Below, one piece after another: positions 8,999-21,311 of a DNA stretch of 64,000 nt. Below the pieces are notes generated by a model. It was not told the origin of the DNA and did not search any database. It saw only the letters and a program-made list of their open reading frames with translations. The position numbers were made by a program, and so were the translations under genes. Positions within the stretch are counted from its first letter, which is position 1. Each line of letters starts with the position of its first letter. This DNA is from Trichostrongylus colubriformis (taxonomy: Eukaryota; Nematoda; Chromadorea; Rhabditida; Trichostrongylidae): the NCBI GenBank assembly GCA_963978905.1, contig OZ022257.1:16387664-16451663 (forward strand), written 5' to 3'.

Positions 8999-11900
8999 CC
9001 GTCCATGCATATTCGGAGGTATGTTCCTTACAAATCATGCATTTTCTTCATGTTTTGCCTCAAATGTAGCGAGTCGCTTGCGTATGAGTGAATAATAGGC
9101 ATGTGCAGGCGGCGTGAGAGTGGCGACAATCGAGTAAGAGTCCTATACCGGGTTTTTCCGCCGTTCACCGCCACCCATTAACTTCGCGCATTCACCTCTT
9201 AGGGAAAGGGTTGACGAGTTATCGCTGCTAAGCGATGCTGATGCATTCACACACATACACTCTCTCTCTATACAGCGACCCCATCCTTCTCTTTCACCAC
9301 CTTTGGCAGCAACCGAACCCCCCACAGTTGAACATGCTGGTCGTTCGGCCAAACGGTACCTCTCCAGTTTTCTTCTCCACGTTCTCATCCTGTTCGCGAT
9401 TCGAGTACTATGGCCATTTCGATGTATGTCATGGTGACTAATCTGCTCCCATTCCACAGCTCGTTTAAGGAATTCGTACGTCGTTAAAAGGCATCTCTAC
9501 AGCATGTATTCAACATTGAAAGGTCCGGGCATTAAACAAATCGGAATCCACTTTGGTACTCGGCTGGTGGTCTCAGGAAGTACTCCTGGCATTCAAGCAT
9601 TTGTTGAGAAACATTTCTGAGAAGTACCTTCATTCCCAAATCCATTTTGATCATACGACCCCTTACAGACGGGTTGAAACTGTAGCTATACTGAAATGAA
9701 TCAGTCGGTCGATAATTACAGTTTCCATTTATAATACAAAATGCAACTATTTCTGGGTAACCTGTCAAACACCCGCTGCCCCCTTTCAAAACGATTAAAA
9801 TCATAGTAGCTTGGCAAGCTCCTCCATTATTCTGCTTCCCAAACAAGACCTCCATCCCTTATGCAACCCAAGATACGATTCCTCTTTGGGGATTACACTA
9901 ATCACAATGCCGAAATGATTGCATGCAAAGTTACTTATGAGAGTTCCGATCTTGCAGAACCGTTTGCGGCATCCATGACCGCTATACCATCGCTGCCCGT
10001 CTCTACGCTCTATCTATTCGGAAATTACTGTACCCAAAGCTGAGCTGGAACAGCTAAACTCCTGCAGTGTATTCATAATATTAGAGAGGTGTGACAGGTG
10101 TCTTAGGGGGGGGGGGGGGTAGAGTGGGGGGAAGGGGGGTTGAACAAACAACACCACTTAAAAGGAAAGAGCTCCTGGGTGTGTTAATCATATGTAGCAT
10201 AATGCGAATCTATCTTTTTGCATCAGAAAATAAGCAGAATAACTCACCATCTCAGAGCTCCTTCTGCTATTGCCGTGGGCATAATCCGAAGCCCTGTTAT
10301 AAAGATTGTTAGCAGCAAATTCCCTCCATCCTCGCGTAGGCTACGATGAAATCACAATTTCTCGCTCGACCGGAGGAGAATTAAGGTGATCCAGTCAGGT
10401 TCAATCTCTCGATCAAATGTTATCCATCATCGCTATTGATGGTGATCATAAAGCTCTTACAGTTCATTTCTGAACGTCTTATGTTTCACAGAGATACCAC
10501 AGTAAGTCCTACTGGTTTTACACAGACTTCTTCTCGCGTCATGACACAGGTTCCTCAGAGCGGGACTTCGCATCGCAACGGCTGCACGGTACGTTATGCG
10601 TGTGGAGACGGCGTAGTGGGGTCCTGATGGGATTAACGGGTCTCGCTTCTTATTTGAGGTGTGAAGCACGGTAATCACCCTATCATCTAAACACAGGCAG
10701 AGCTCCTAGCTTGCATTGCGTTTCACGCCTCATGCCGCAGGGCGAGATTCTGTCCTAAAAATATGCACATTCATCGCACTCTGGAAGTGTCTCGCTTTCT
10801 GCTTTTTCCGGAATTTCATGTTCGAACTTGAGGTGTTCCACAAATTTATAAGGCACAAGAAGGTCTCGAGCGAAAGTTTTATTGCTCTTTATGTATTGCT
10901 GTTTTCTTTTTTGGGCCACGTCTCCGAGATTTTCCTGCTTATATCAATAAAACGCCAATCTTGGAATTGACGACCGCCATGCTCGCTCAATTGCATTCGG
11001 TATTACTTTAAACGGAGCGCAAAACCGGTAAAACCTTCAAAGCGTTTGAAGGGACGCCTGCTTCCCCTGTTTGTCGAGTCATCGAGCATAAGAAAAGGCG
11101 ATTAGAACATTTTCTGAACTAGTGACGGAACTCAACAATGAGCAGACGGTTAGTTCCAGTTGGAAGGCCATTAATGCCCACGTCAGCCTCATTTTATAAG
11201 CTGCTCCGAAATTGGTGCCGAACACGTTGTTGATTTCTTCGAAAATAAAAACTGGCAGAGACAAACGATCTGTTTGATGTGACTTATAGTTCTTCCGTAT
11301 CGTTTCAACTACGACATTACGACTTTGAATGAATGTCGTTATGAAGCGGAATGAGTTTTCTTCTGGAAGTCCGGGCGACGGGCAGTGGCGGCAATTCTGG
11401 TCCTGCGGCGATAACGTCTACGATTTCTGAGACCGTTAACTGCCTCTACACAGACCTCTTCATTCGTTGAAGAGGAGTGCGCTAAATTGATTCAGCCCAC
11501 TTTGGTTTTTCTATCCGCCGCTAACGAGAACAATGCGAGCGAAATGAGTGATCATTCCCTTGAAGGTAAGCCATGCAAGCATTCTTCATTCACAGTCGTG
11601 AGAGCATTTAAATGCGATTTGACCTGCACAGTGACGTCTGGGGTACTGCCTATGTGAACGGTATTTAATTCTCCTCGACGATAATGGTACCGGTGGCCAT
11701 TAGTAAAGGTTTTGTCCAGCGGCCAGCGAATGGGACCTGCCAACCCACCATTCCTTCCCATAAACGACAAGGGACGAGTATCACATCCGAACATCGTTTG
11801 CTGACAAAAAAATGTAAGCGACTTCCGCCTTAGTTTCGTTTCAAAGATGGTACACCTAGTTTGTTTTCAGTCCAATTAGGTCATCATGGCTGGAAAAGAA

Positions 11901-12292
11901 ATACTCAGAGATTGAAAATGAGTTCACTGATCGATATCAATACGGAATTATCACATATAACGCCATACAGCGAAAGTCTGCCGCTCAAACTAGAAGCGAG
12001 ATGGATTAAGAGTTGGGTGGTATGGGGCTCTCCAAGCGTACGATCGCGGAGTATGACCACAAACTCAATGAGGGAAGAAAGGATACAAATGATGGTAGAA
12101 ACGCCGACTACTTATAATTCGCATGCCCCTCAAAGGCATGTGGATGAAGTGAAATCTCCAGTGGTGGAGCATGAAGGTTCGAGAATTGCCTAGCTTTTCC
12201 GCTTTTTTTTCCTAGAACAGCGTTCCTCACTCAACTTTCAGCCATCTCAAGTCCGAAGAAGTGAGGATAGACAAGAAGGGATAGGGGCCGAC
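8999..12292. other. No gene identified
   Basis: Only short frames on both strands, none with a motif I recognise. A 14-G run lies at 10106-10119. Minus frames at 9532-9855 and 11552-11794 look somewhat protein-like, but I see no convincing splice context or family. Confidence 0.4.
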
Positions 12293-12445
12293 TGGTCAAA
12301 TTTTCACGCGGCCGGCGACGCGGCGTGCGCGAGTTGTTTGTAGTATAATCCGTTGAAACAGCAGAATTCCATCCGACTGCATCAAGTCGTGCAGACGGCG
12401 CCACGAGTGCGACGCCGCGAAGCGAAAATCGACCAATTGACCCCA
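12293..12445. mobile_element. Short GC-rich fold-back MITE
   Basis: The left part GGTCAAATTTTCACGCGG...GCGTGCGCGAG and right part CGAGTGCGACGCCGCGAAGCGAAAAT...TTGACC are inverted copies around a roughly 60-bp centre. The arm resembles the arm of the element at 17375-17748 (GATTTTCGCTT.GCG.CGTCGCAC). Confidence 0.55.
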
Positions 12446-14215
12446 ACCCGTCAGGAAGGGATGCGTTTGAGTGTCTCATTTGCAGAAACGCGAATCAGGA
12501 TCAATCTGATGCCTAGAGCAACAAAATATTACGCCGCGACGTCACATGTACATGTCCCGAAACGGGCCTACATGTCGCTTATTTCAATCAGGAAAAAACC
12601 GTTTGCATGTTTAAATGGGATGACCTTTTATTTTTACCCTCTCTCTTTGTGAAGAAGGATGTCAGCAAGTCTCGAGCACATAAGGGCTGCCAGGCCTATC
12701 GTTTTCAAATGACCACTCTGCAGGATCCAGCACCGTCCGATGGTTTTTGCTGAAGCGATCATTCAGTCGCAGTTGCACTCCTTTGAACTCGTTCACACCA
12801 GCACTGAAGTAGTAAAACGAAATTGATATCCCATCGGAAACCTGAACGCTTCGGGTGCTTTGAGTGCTCGAAGCTGTTTTTTTGATGAAATCGCGTGTAG
12901 TGCTTCTGGTTCCAATGCAACTAACAACTTTGGGTTGTAATCTGAGTTGCGATACCAGCTGGCGCACGGCTTTTTTCCACTGGAAAAAACGTTTCCATGT
13001 TTAGTAACCAAAAGAATAAATCATTTATGGTAATCAGTCGTTTTTGGCAAAGACCAAAGCATGTCGAGGACATGGGCTTTGTTAGCATGACCCGTCTTTA
13101 CCTATACCCTGCAACACTTCACTGACCTCCAAGGCGTAGTGGAGGCGTAGGCAGTTCGGGTATGCGTCAGGAGTGTCCAACTGGATCAAGTCAGGTCAGG
13201 ATGATGCCGCGCTCTCTATCACGCGGCCAATCCGCTGCGGGTCGGTAACACACCCGGCGAACCCGGCAATCCAGCTGGATAGTCCGCACTATCCAGACAA
13301 GTTGCCGTACTACCTCGCGTCGGTAGCCGAGGTGGTCCGTCATCTCAACGAGCTTTTCACCAGTAATTTTTTACTCTGTTCGAAATACATTTCGCATGTC
13401 TTTCCGACCATATACATATATTCTGACTTCTTCTGACGTGTCTCTCAGAAATACCGCTGAATAACTCGTTCTCGTTCTCTGAGCAGGTGCGTACCAACGA
13501 GTATCTACCACACTGCGCCAAATGGGCCTTTCTCGTTTGAAGGCGTTGCTCAGCTATTTCTGCTGTCCATGTCAAAAGGTATGGCAATTGGATCTGCAAT
13601 TGCCTGCCTCCTACTAGCTGGACCCCTTCTTGGATCCAGTCATTAGCTGCGCAGGTTTGACTCCTCCTATCTTTCAATCCATCTAATCTGGGATTCACTG
13701 GGGAAATTGCTTATTTTCAATCAGTAACGGATGTATCGATTGTACAGGAATATCTCACGGTAGCAGGATTACTACAATCTTCTGCGAAATGACTTGGGTA
13801 GTCGATCCCATTATGGAGAGTGAAGTCGTTCTGAACCTAGCAAGGTTGCAATCTTAACTTGGTACGGCTGTTACTTACTGGTGGGCTAAGGTAATTAAAA
13901 TGGCAACTAGAAAACTAATCGGACGTCTTTCGTATGATTGGTGGCAACCACGTACTCTGCATCCATGCCACTCCGTTCTCTCCCTTCTGACCTTCTTTCT
14001 GCCTCTCCTATCTTTATATAACTTTTCTTCACTAGGCATTAAGAGTCTGTGCTTTCTTAAGCGAAGGCGATAACCAATCCAAGACTAGTGACATCAAAAT
14101 TCCCGAGACTTTTGCATGATTCTCCTGGTCCGCGTGTTTCAATGGAAACCTGGACAGGTACATCGTCACTGTTTGAGAACTTTTCTTTCACCTGATAGAC
14201 TCAGTTGAGTAACTA
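12446..14215. other. No gene identified
   Basis: Short frames only. GC-rich stretches near 13130-13340 have partial self-complementarity but no clear element ends. Confidence 0.4.
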
Positions 14216-14977
14216 TTAGGTTGATCGGAAAGTTTTGATAGGGTTGACATTTTTTTCTATTACTCGGCAAGTAATGCAGGCTAATCAACAATATAATAAC
14301 CATCGTTAGTTATAACATTGTCCCACCTAAAGAGCAGGTCAGCGATTTTCTTCTCCCAGAATTAGGAGGATTAGGAGTCAAAGAAGTCACCGACCACTTG
14401 TCCAAGGTGACGAATTTTTTTTTGCTAGGAAAGCCTTGAGGGGCCGGAACAAGTGGTAATCTGACGGGGCAATATCAGATGAATAGGGTGGATGTGGAAC
14501 CGTGTCCCAAGCTGACTCCTCCAATTTTGCACGGGTCTTTTTACCTATGAGAGGGACCCGTGCCAAATTGGAAGAGCTAGGTTGGGACAAGGTTCCACAT
14601 CCGTCCTATTCCCCTGCACTGCCCCTTCAGATTACCGCTTGTTCCGGCCCCCTAAGGCTTTCCTAGCAAAAAAAAAATTCGTCAACTATGACCACCTTGG
14701 ACAAGTGGTCGGTGACTTCTTTGACCCTAATCCTCCTAATTCTGGGAGAAGAGAATCGCTGACCTGCCCATTGGGTGGGGCAATGTTATAACTAACGATG
14801 TTTATTATATTGTTGATTAGCCTGCATTACTTGCTGAGTTGTAAAATACAGTTAGTGCCGTAAGAGTGTTAAAAATCGCGCGAAAACGCGTTTTCGCGCG
14901 ATTTTTAACACTCTTACGGCACTAACTGTAAAATAGAAAAAAATCTCAACCCTATCAAAACTTTCCGATCAACCTAA
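14216..14977. mobile_element. Fold-back mariner derivative: two transposase 3' ends head to head
   Basis: The ends TTAGGTTGATCGGAAAG and its complement are flanked by TA (14214-14215, 14978-14979). Nearly the whole element is an inverted repeat, with a centre near 14538-14553 (CACGGGTC / GACCCGTG around about 16 nt). Each arm encodes the same C-terminal mariner transposase piece. The minus arm has WDTVPHPPYSSDIAPSDYHLF (14387-14590). The plus arm has APSDYRLFRPPKAFLAKKKF (14582-14791). Neither has a DNA-binding domain or full catalytic core. It must be mobilised in trans or be a dead hairpin. The right arm contains a separate 80-bp palindrome. Confidence 0.85.
14849..14928. repeat. Perfect 80-bp palindrome inserted in the mariner derivative
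   Basis: The 40 bases CAGTTAGTGCCG...GAAAACG are followed without spacer by their exact complement. TAAAATA stands on both sides (14842-14848 and 14929-14935), consistent with a 7-bp target duplication. The left arm of the host element lacks it. Confidence 0.9.
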
Positions 14978-15744
14978 TATTTCCGTGGTTCCACATATCA
15001 AATCTGTGTATAGTAATTGTTGCGATGCATTTTGTTTTCAGCGATTGTTACACTACCGAAAACATGAGTCACAGAAGAATGGAAGTGGAAAGTTGGAAAT
15101 AACTGTCTTGAGAGCCTAGTCATTTCTACAGTTTCATTTCCATCATGACTAGTTCGACCTTGACTAGTTCCACGCAACTAGAGAGAGAACCTTTTACCCT
15201 TTCCAAATTTCTCCCTCGCCCTTTCTACAACTTATTCAGCCAATTTTCTTCTACCTCACCTTACCTCCTTTTCATATTTTACTATACTATTTTTCTGTTC
15301 TTTCCGATTTTCCAGCGTTGCAAATTGCCTGTATGCATGGCTAGGTGACACGTTTCGTACTCAATTTAAGTTTTGTTTCGAAAACTATTTTATGGCAAGG
15401 CCACTCAAAAGAGGAAGAGTTAGATGTTCATCAACCTTCTCTCGTGGTGGACCAGAAATCCCTCTCTCAATTAGGAACGTGTACAATCCGTACTACGTAA
15501 AGAATTACCGAAGACGTCCAATCTGAATTTCATTCTGTTTCTGTGTTTTATGTGGTTGTTACTTATACCAAAAAACGCTAGTGGCACGACCTTGCGCTCG
15601 AAATCCGTCCAGAACTCTTAAACGAATTGGTTATGGTGCATGCAAGTGATGGCGTCATTGCAACAATGGAAGGGATAAACAGGTAATTGATAAACTATTA
15701 CAAGCTCTGGAAAGTACATAAAGCGACGAAAAGTGAAGATTCAG

Positions 15745-16475
15745 AGTTGAAGCGTTAGATATGCTCCTTATGGAAACCAGTATTATCACTTTTCTGAGAT
15801 TAGGATTCACCAGAGCATTGACTGCATCAATTGAATCGAATTGCAGTGAATCGTGTCGAACTCCCTCTGCCTGGAGAGCTTGGCACTCACTAATCTTGTG
15901 GGCTTCACAAAGGTCAGTCATGGGTCGAAGAACTCTGTGTAGCCGAACTTTGTGCTGGAAATGGGAAAGTTCTAGTCTCCGGAACTTTTCCTCAACACCC
16001 GGCTTGAAGCTTTGCTCTACTCAAGCAGGAGTCTCTGTGTTCTCTCACGAGTAGCTCATTCACTAAGGAATGACCCTATGGCCTTGGCTTAGATAGAGTC
16101 AGCCATTGTCCCTTATCTGCCTCACATTTCTTTTTAGCTGGGTGGAGAAGTACACAAACGAATCCATTTTGATCCGTAGCTGAAAAGCTCATATTTTGGG
16201 CTGTGGTGATATCAACAGTGGAAAAAAGCGTTTCCTAACATGCTTCCAGGAATTGTGCATATGCAGGTAAAGATGAATAGGATCGCTTTGTGGGGAGATG
16301 AGGAAAGCAGCTTAGGACCCAGGTATCTACGGGGGTTGGTACGGTGTAGTCGTGGTGCACAGGATTAACTGCAATTCAATTCAATTAATGCAGTCAGTGC
16401 TCAGGTAAATCCTATTCTCAGAAAATTGATGATACTGGTTTTCATGAGGAACTTTTTTAGCGCTTCAACTCTAAC
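15745..16475. repeat. Inverted repeat pair, arms about 100 bp, spacer about 500 bp
   Basis: The complement of 15745-15860 (GCAATTCGATTCAATTGATG ... TAACGCTTCAACTCTGA) matches 16368-16475 (GCAATTCAATTCAATTAATG ... TAGCGCTTCAACTCTAA) with scattered changes. No transposase is seen between the arms. Confidence 0.55.
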
Positions 16476-17374
16476 AGATATGCGGTTGAGTGCAGTCGTC
16501 TTGGATGCAGCGTAAACGGTGTGAAGAAAAAGGCTTGAACTACCTTGAGCTGAGCAAAGAACAAGTTCGGACTGTGGTTTTTCTTTTACTTCGACTTTGT
16601 TTGCAACCAGTCGAGACGTCGATCATTCAAAAGGCGTTACCTCCTACGATTCGAACCATTTATTTTCACAATATTTTGGGCATTTCTTCGAGTCACATTT
16701 TTTCTTTTTCCAGTTTCCTACTTTCTTTTCACCACTTACCTTCCTTTTAATTCTCTCTTCTCTCGAAAAGAAATTCTCTCGAAAAGTACTCTTTCATGTG
16801 GTGTGTTAGAAATATGAGGAGTGAGAAACTGTATCGAGCTGAACATTGCAGTGGAAAGAGGAAAACTATAATAGATTCAGTACATCGAATTCCAGGGTCC
16901 CAGGAAACGATAGCGGTAAGAAGCGCGTGTGGAATGACTCTACTTAACCTTTAAAGCGCGTCGCTAAAGAAATAAGACCTGCGTGCTACCACCACGATCC
17001 GCGTTCCGTTACTCGGTATATGACTATTTCAGCGAACGGAAAATCCATTCATGGCCGAAATCAGCATCCACTGGTTTTCGGTGACTTCATTCCATCTTTT
17101 TATAACCACTCTACCTAACACGTTCACCTTCATTTTCAGCTCTCGATCAAACTGTAGCACATGCCCAAAAGGAATCCCACTGTCCCCATGTTCCCCTTCT
17201 TGTAACCTCCGCATGATGTGTCGATTGTCTTTCTTTTTGATGTCAGGTTACAGAATGATGTTATATTACCGGTTATTCCTAATAACAACAACAACTTTTC
17301 CGCACTACACTGTACGATGGGATTGGCTATGAAGGAACATCTAGCTAGGGAGAGGAGTGGTATTATAACCACCC
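16476..17374. other. No gene identified
   Basis: Short frames only; pyrimidine-rich near 16690-16790. Confidence 0.4.
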
Positions 17375-17748
17375 GGGAGTGTACACTTGTGAAGGATTTT
17401 CGCTTTGCGACGTCGCACGCGCGGCGCCATCAGCACAACATGCCGCGGTCGGTTGGTATCCCGCTCAGGACGCAAGGGTCTGGTATCATGGAGGTCCTTC
17501 AGGAGATAGCTGTTTATCTCATTATTATCGAAAACTAAAAAGTTTTGTCCCCTCAAAAGGCAAAGTTGCTACATAAAAAGTAAAAGGAACGATAGCATCC
17601 CATGATAAGGATCCTAATTAAGAAATAATTGATCCGATCGTAAAACTTTTGAGGGAGTGTTGCAATGCGCGCAATCACACGCGAAGAAATACCCGGCGCC
17701 GCTCGCTGCGCGCTGCCGAGCGGAAATTCGACATAAGTGTACACTCCC
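17375..17748. mobile_element. Mutator-like MITE with 9-bp target duplication
   Basis: The 374-bp element starts GGGAGTGTACACTTGTG and ends with the complement of GGGAGTGTACACTTATG. TAACCACCC occurs at 17366-17374 and 17749-17757, a perfect 9-bp direct repeat abutting both ends, which fits the Mutator superfamily. The arms are GC-rich (CGACGTCGCACGCGCGGCGCC). There is no coding capacity. Confidence 0.8.
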
Positions 17749-17757
17749 TAACCACCC

Positions 17758-18200
17758 CACTTGGCAAGCATGAAATTGAAGAGCCGCGGGATGACTTTGA
17801 TTTTACGTGCTTTATATTAGCGTACGAAGCAGAAATCTCGTTAAGTAGTGTTTGAGAAACATGCTGGATTTCGGCAATGAAGCCACGACTGAATAATCTA
17901 AACGAGTGCATTTCGATTTGCAATGACCTCATGCCTTTTGCATCGCATTGCGAGCTACGGTAACAGCGACGTGCATGGCAGCAGTTTTTGCCCTGTACGG
18001 GATGTGAACTCAAGTATGACTCATTTGCCCGTACTGACACTTATACTTAGGGCACATGCTACGGTTCCGCTGGTTGAGTTGGTCGTTTCATTACCGCGAG
18101 CGATCTCGAAATGATGCGCTGGCGGGAACGCTAGAGCTGAGAAGGGACTTTTTCGGATGCTTCACATATCCAAAAGCTTCGAGCTGCCTAATTCAGGCGT
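17758..18200. other. No gene identified
   Basis: Only short frames between the Mutator-like MITE and the next fold-back element. Confidence 0.4.
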
Positions 18201-19985
18201 TTTGAAAGAATCGTCCACGGAAAAATGAGTTTTTAGCAGGGTCAAGCCTCCGTTGAGGAATCCTCAACAGGGGGGTCGTATTTGGTCCGCTAGGAGGGGG
18301 GGGGTCGTAATTGTTGAGGTAGGCAGTGATCAGCAGAACTTCTCAGGCTTAGGGTCTAAAGTGTAAGGGGAGAAGTGATTAAATTGACTGAATGGGTTCG
18401 AACCCAAAACGCAATCCACAACGAAACCGGCCAGTACCAATAACTCTTTGGTAGGTCCGCTGACACTGAAACCACGTACAGAGACACCTCCGGAATTCAC
18501 CGATAAGCCGTGGAAAGCGATATCTATCAGCGGGTACCACCGTGGATGGACACTCCATAAACAATGGGATGAAAGCGGAAAATTAGCTGATATGGACTTC
18601 TTCCATATCCTACTACGATCGCAAGTACGTAATCTAGTGTTGGCGGCCACTATGCGGACCGGAAAAACGGTTGTATTCATTGAGAATGTGGATGAAATTC
18701 TGATGCATGGCGCATCCCACAGAGAAGCTGACCGACGCTTCTCGCCTTCCCACTAGGCCTCCGAGAGCGAAGGATGCATACTGGAAAAATTTCAGTAACA
18801 ATGAATCGATTTTTTGGGGAGATTCGTGGAAAGATCTCGCAAAGTCGACGAAAAAAAGCTTTCTTCAACTGGCTTTTTTGAACTTTTCTTGCTTCGTTTT
18901 GAAGATATGGCATAGCTCAGGTAGTCGTTCGAAAGCAACAACCTAGCAGACCCTGCTTTACCAAAACGACTCATATGGTTAAGTTAGAAGGAAGTTATGA
19001 CCATTTGAAGTGAAACACTTTGAAATTTTCCTCACCTAATCCTCAACTGGAATTCCATATCGAGAACTAAGCAACCATTGAGGAAAGCAAGCGGTCAATA
19101 GATAGGTCTAAGGGAGTTATTGGGAAAACAGTTTACAGCTGTTTGAAAGATGGGCTCTAGGTAAAGTTTGAAGTGTTTTAATAATGTCGGAATTTAGTAT
19201 GGGGAAGATACCGCGCTCCTTCGATCGCCGTGTCGCAGCCGTCGTCTGACATGAGATCCTGAACTTCTGTAGATGTGTAGGGTATTCTGGATTATTATTT
19301 GTAATTGTTCGATTATGAGATAGAAGCGTGATCCGATCTGTAATCTAGGATTCATAGTTTATATATGGTGTATATTATTGGGAATTCCACCTGTACCACA
19401 TATTTTTCGGGTTTTTTGCGTCCATTTAGTTGTATATTGGTGATTAGTATTCAAAAAATCAAAAAATGCCAATTTGATGGGTTCTGTGCAAAAAGAGGGG
19501 GGGTCGTATTGGGGCTCCCTTTTCGGTGGGGGGTAGTATTTTTTGAAAATTTTCCTCAACTGGACGCTTGACCCTGGTTTTTAGTCACCCGTTTATTTAT
19601 GTTGTATTTGCCTAATGTGTGCCTCGTGCAAAGTTTCACGCGAAAAAAAAATGTGAATCCGGCTGAGATACAGCACCACAAAGTCTCGGCCGGGTAGGCG
19701 GGATATCCGAGCAAATGCCCACTCCGTCGCCCGCTGCTTTCGAAGACGTATTGTAGGGACAGAACGTTACGTAAACAGTTCCATCTCCGTTCCCAACCGC
19801 GGCGGACGACGGGACGGGGCTTTTACTCGGAGGCCCCGCCCACCCGGCCGTGAATTTGGGGGGCTGTAGCTCATCCGAACTCTCACTTTTACCGTGAAAC
19901 TTTGCATGCGAACCTTATCAGGTACATACAACATAAATATATGGGTGGCAAAGAAACTCGTTTTCCCGTGGACGATTCCTATAAG
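18201..19985. repeat. Fold-back MITE, copy 2, split by a hAT-like element
   Basis: The left end GAATCGTCCACGGAAAAATG (18208-18227) and right end CCGTGGACGATTCC match copy 1 at 7758. Inner arms (TTTATGTTGTATTTGCCTAATG; GGCGGACGACGGGACGGGGC) at 19585-19985 belong to the same family. About 1.34 kb of hAT-like DNA interrupts the left arm. Confidence 0.8.
18237..19576. mobile_element. hAT-like element with 8-bp target duplication
   Basis: The ends CAGGGTCAAGC and GCTTGACCCTG are exact inverted repeats. The 8-mer GTTTTTAG occurs at 18229-18236 and 19577-19584, as expected of hAT insertions. Subterminal sequence is also inverted (TTGAGGAATCCTCAACAGG on the left; CCTCAACTGGACG and repeated GGGGGTCGTA blocks towards the right). 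No transposase is evident in 1340 bp, so it is probably non-autonomous. Confidence 0.8.
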
Positions 19986-21311
19986 TAGACAAGAATGTCA
20001 AAACTTCAAACCAATGATGATTTTTCAATTGTTCCTTGTTTAGGGTCTGATGAAGGACCAGTTTGGCTGCTAATTTTCTTTGCTTCATCATCTATTTCCA
20101 TTTGCCATAAAAAGCGCACTTCGTGTTCCATTTTTGTTATGAAGGTGACACGATGACTAATCAATGAGCATTACTTTTCACCGAAGCCCGCCATACTTGT
20201 GCGGTCTCTAGAAGATAGGCAAGCCTTTCATCGTTCGAGGTCGTTAGTTGTTACCAAACTGGTTTGGGAGAATAATAAAACTGATTTGAACATGAGATGG
20301 GCTCGTAAGTAAGTGTATCCACAGAAAGTATCCTAACAACATAGCCTTTGTTCGTCAAACCTATACACAGCGAACAGGAATTTTCATTAGAAATTAGTTC
20401 TTTAGTGAAGTTATTTATACCAAACAAGTTGTTCAACGGCTGGCGTCGGGAAAGTCTTTGAAATGCACTTGAAAACTCCTTTATATGTAATTCCATCGGT
20501 ATGCAATTTGTTTCTTGTCATTCGCCTTGTCCCAGTGGCAATGCCGTCTTGCTCAGAACATTCTAGAACATTGACCTGAACCCATTCATTTTGCCGGATC
20601 GGTTACGAGAAGACCTTTCAGAATGCGCATCATGAGAATTGTGTCCAAGGTCTCGTAACTACCCAGTGAAAGGCTCACGAGGAAACTACAATCAGTGAAG
20701 GTAAAGACCCACCACACGCATGGATCAGTTATTGAGCCCTATATCTTTTCACTTCCTCCTCCCAGGCATCGAACACGATAATTTCATAGGAGCGGTCGTT
20801 TCTGCATCAGTTAGCTGTTGTATTCACCTCGTAGACGAAATGGGTTCATGAATGGGAGCCGAATAAGTTGTTCATTCCGGGTGGGAAGATTGGCTGGCCC
20901 CGTTCTTCTTGTGTTTATCATGAGTCACGTAAGAACAAATGAGTAAGTCACAAGGGAAGACAATTTAGGTTACGCACTTTTTCCTGGCTGGTAACTAAAT
21001 TAACCAGCCCTTCGCTACTGTATCCCACGTATGCGACCCTTAACTTTGATTCAGTTACAATCACAGAGACCCTCCCTCACGAAGTCGTCGATTTGATGTC
21101 CGAGAGAATAGAGAGCAGTGGCCTGAAGAATGGTACGATCACTACCTCTCCTTCTCGTCGAGGGCCCGTGAACGTTCAGAAGTAATCGAATGTCTCAGTA
21201 GTGAACGGGAGACAAATGTGGAATACGCCGGCCGGCAAATGTGTACTGATCGGCTTCAGTACTTATGTCTGCAATTCGAACAATTCCTCATATGTAAATT
21301 CCGTATATGTA
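19986..21311. other. No gene identified
   Basis: Short frames only and no recognisable repeat ends. Confidence 0.4.

Noticed and set aside
9532..9855. Minus-strand 107-codon frame as a host exon
   Set aside because: Protein-like composition, but no recognisable motif, weak splice context and no neighbouring exons.
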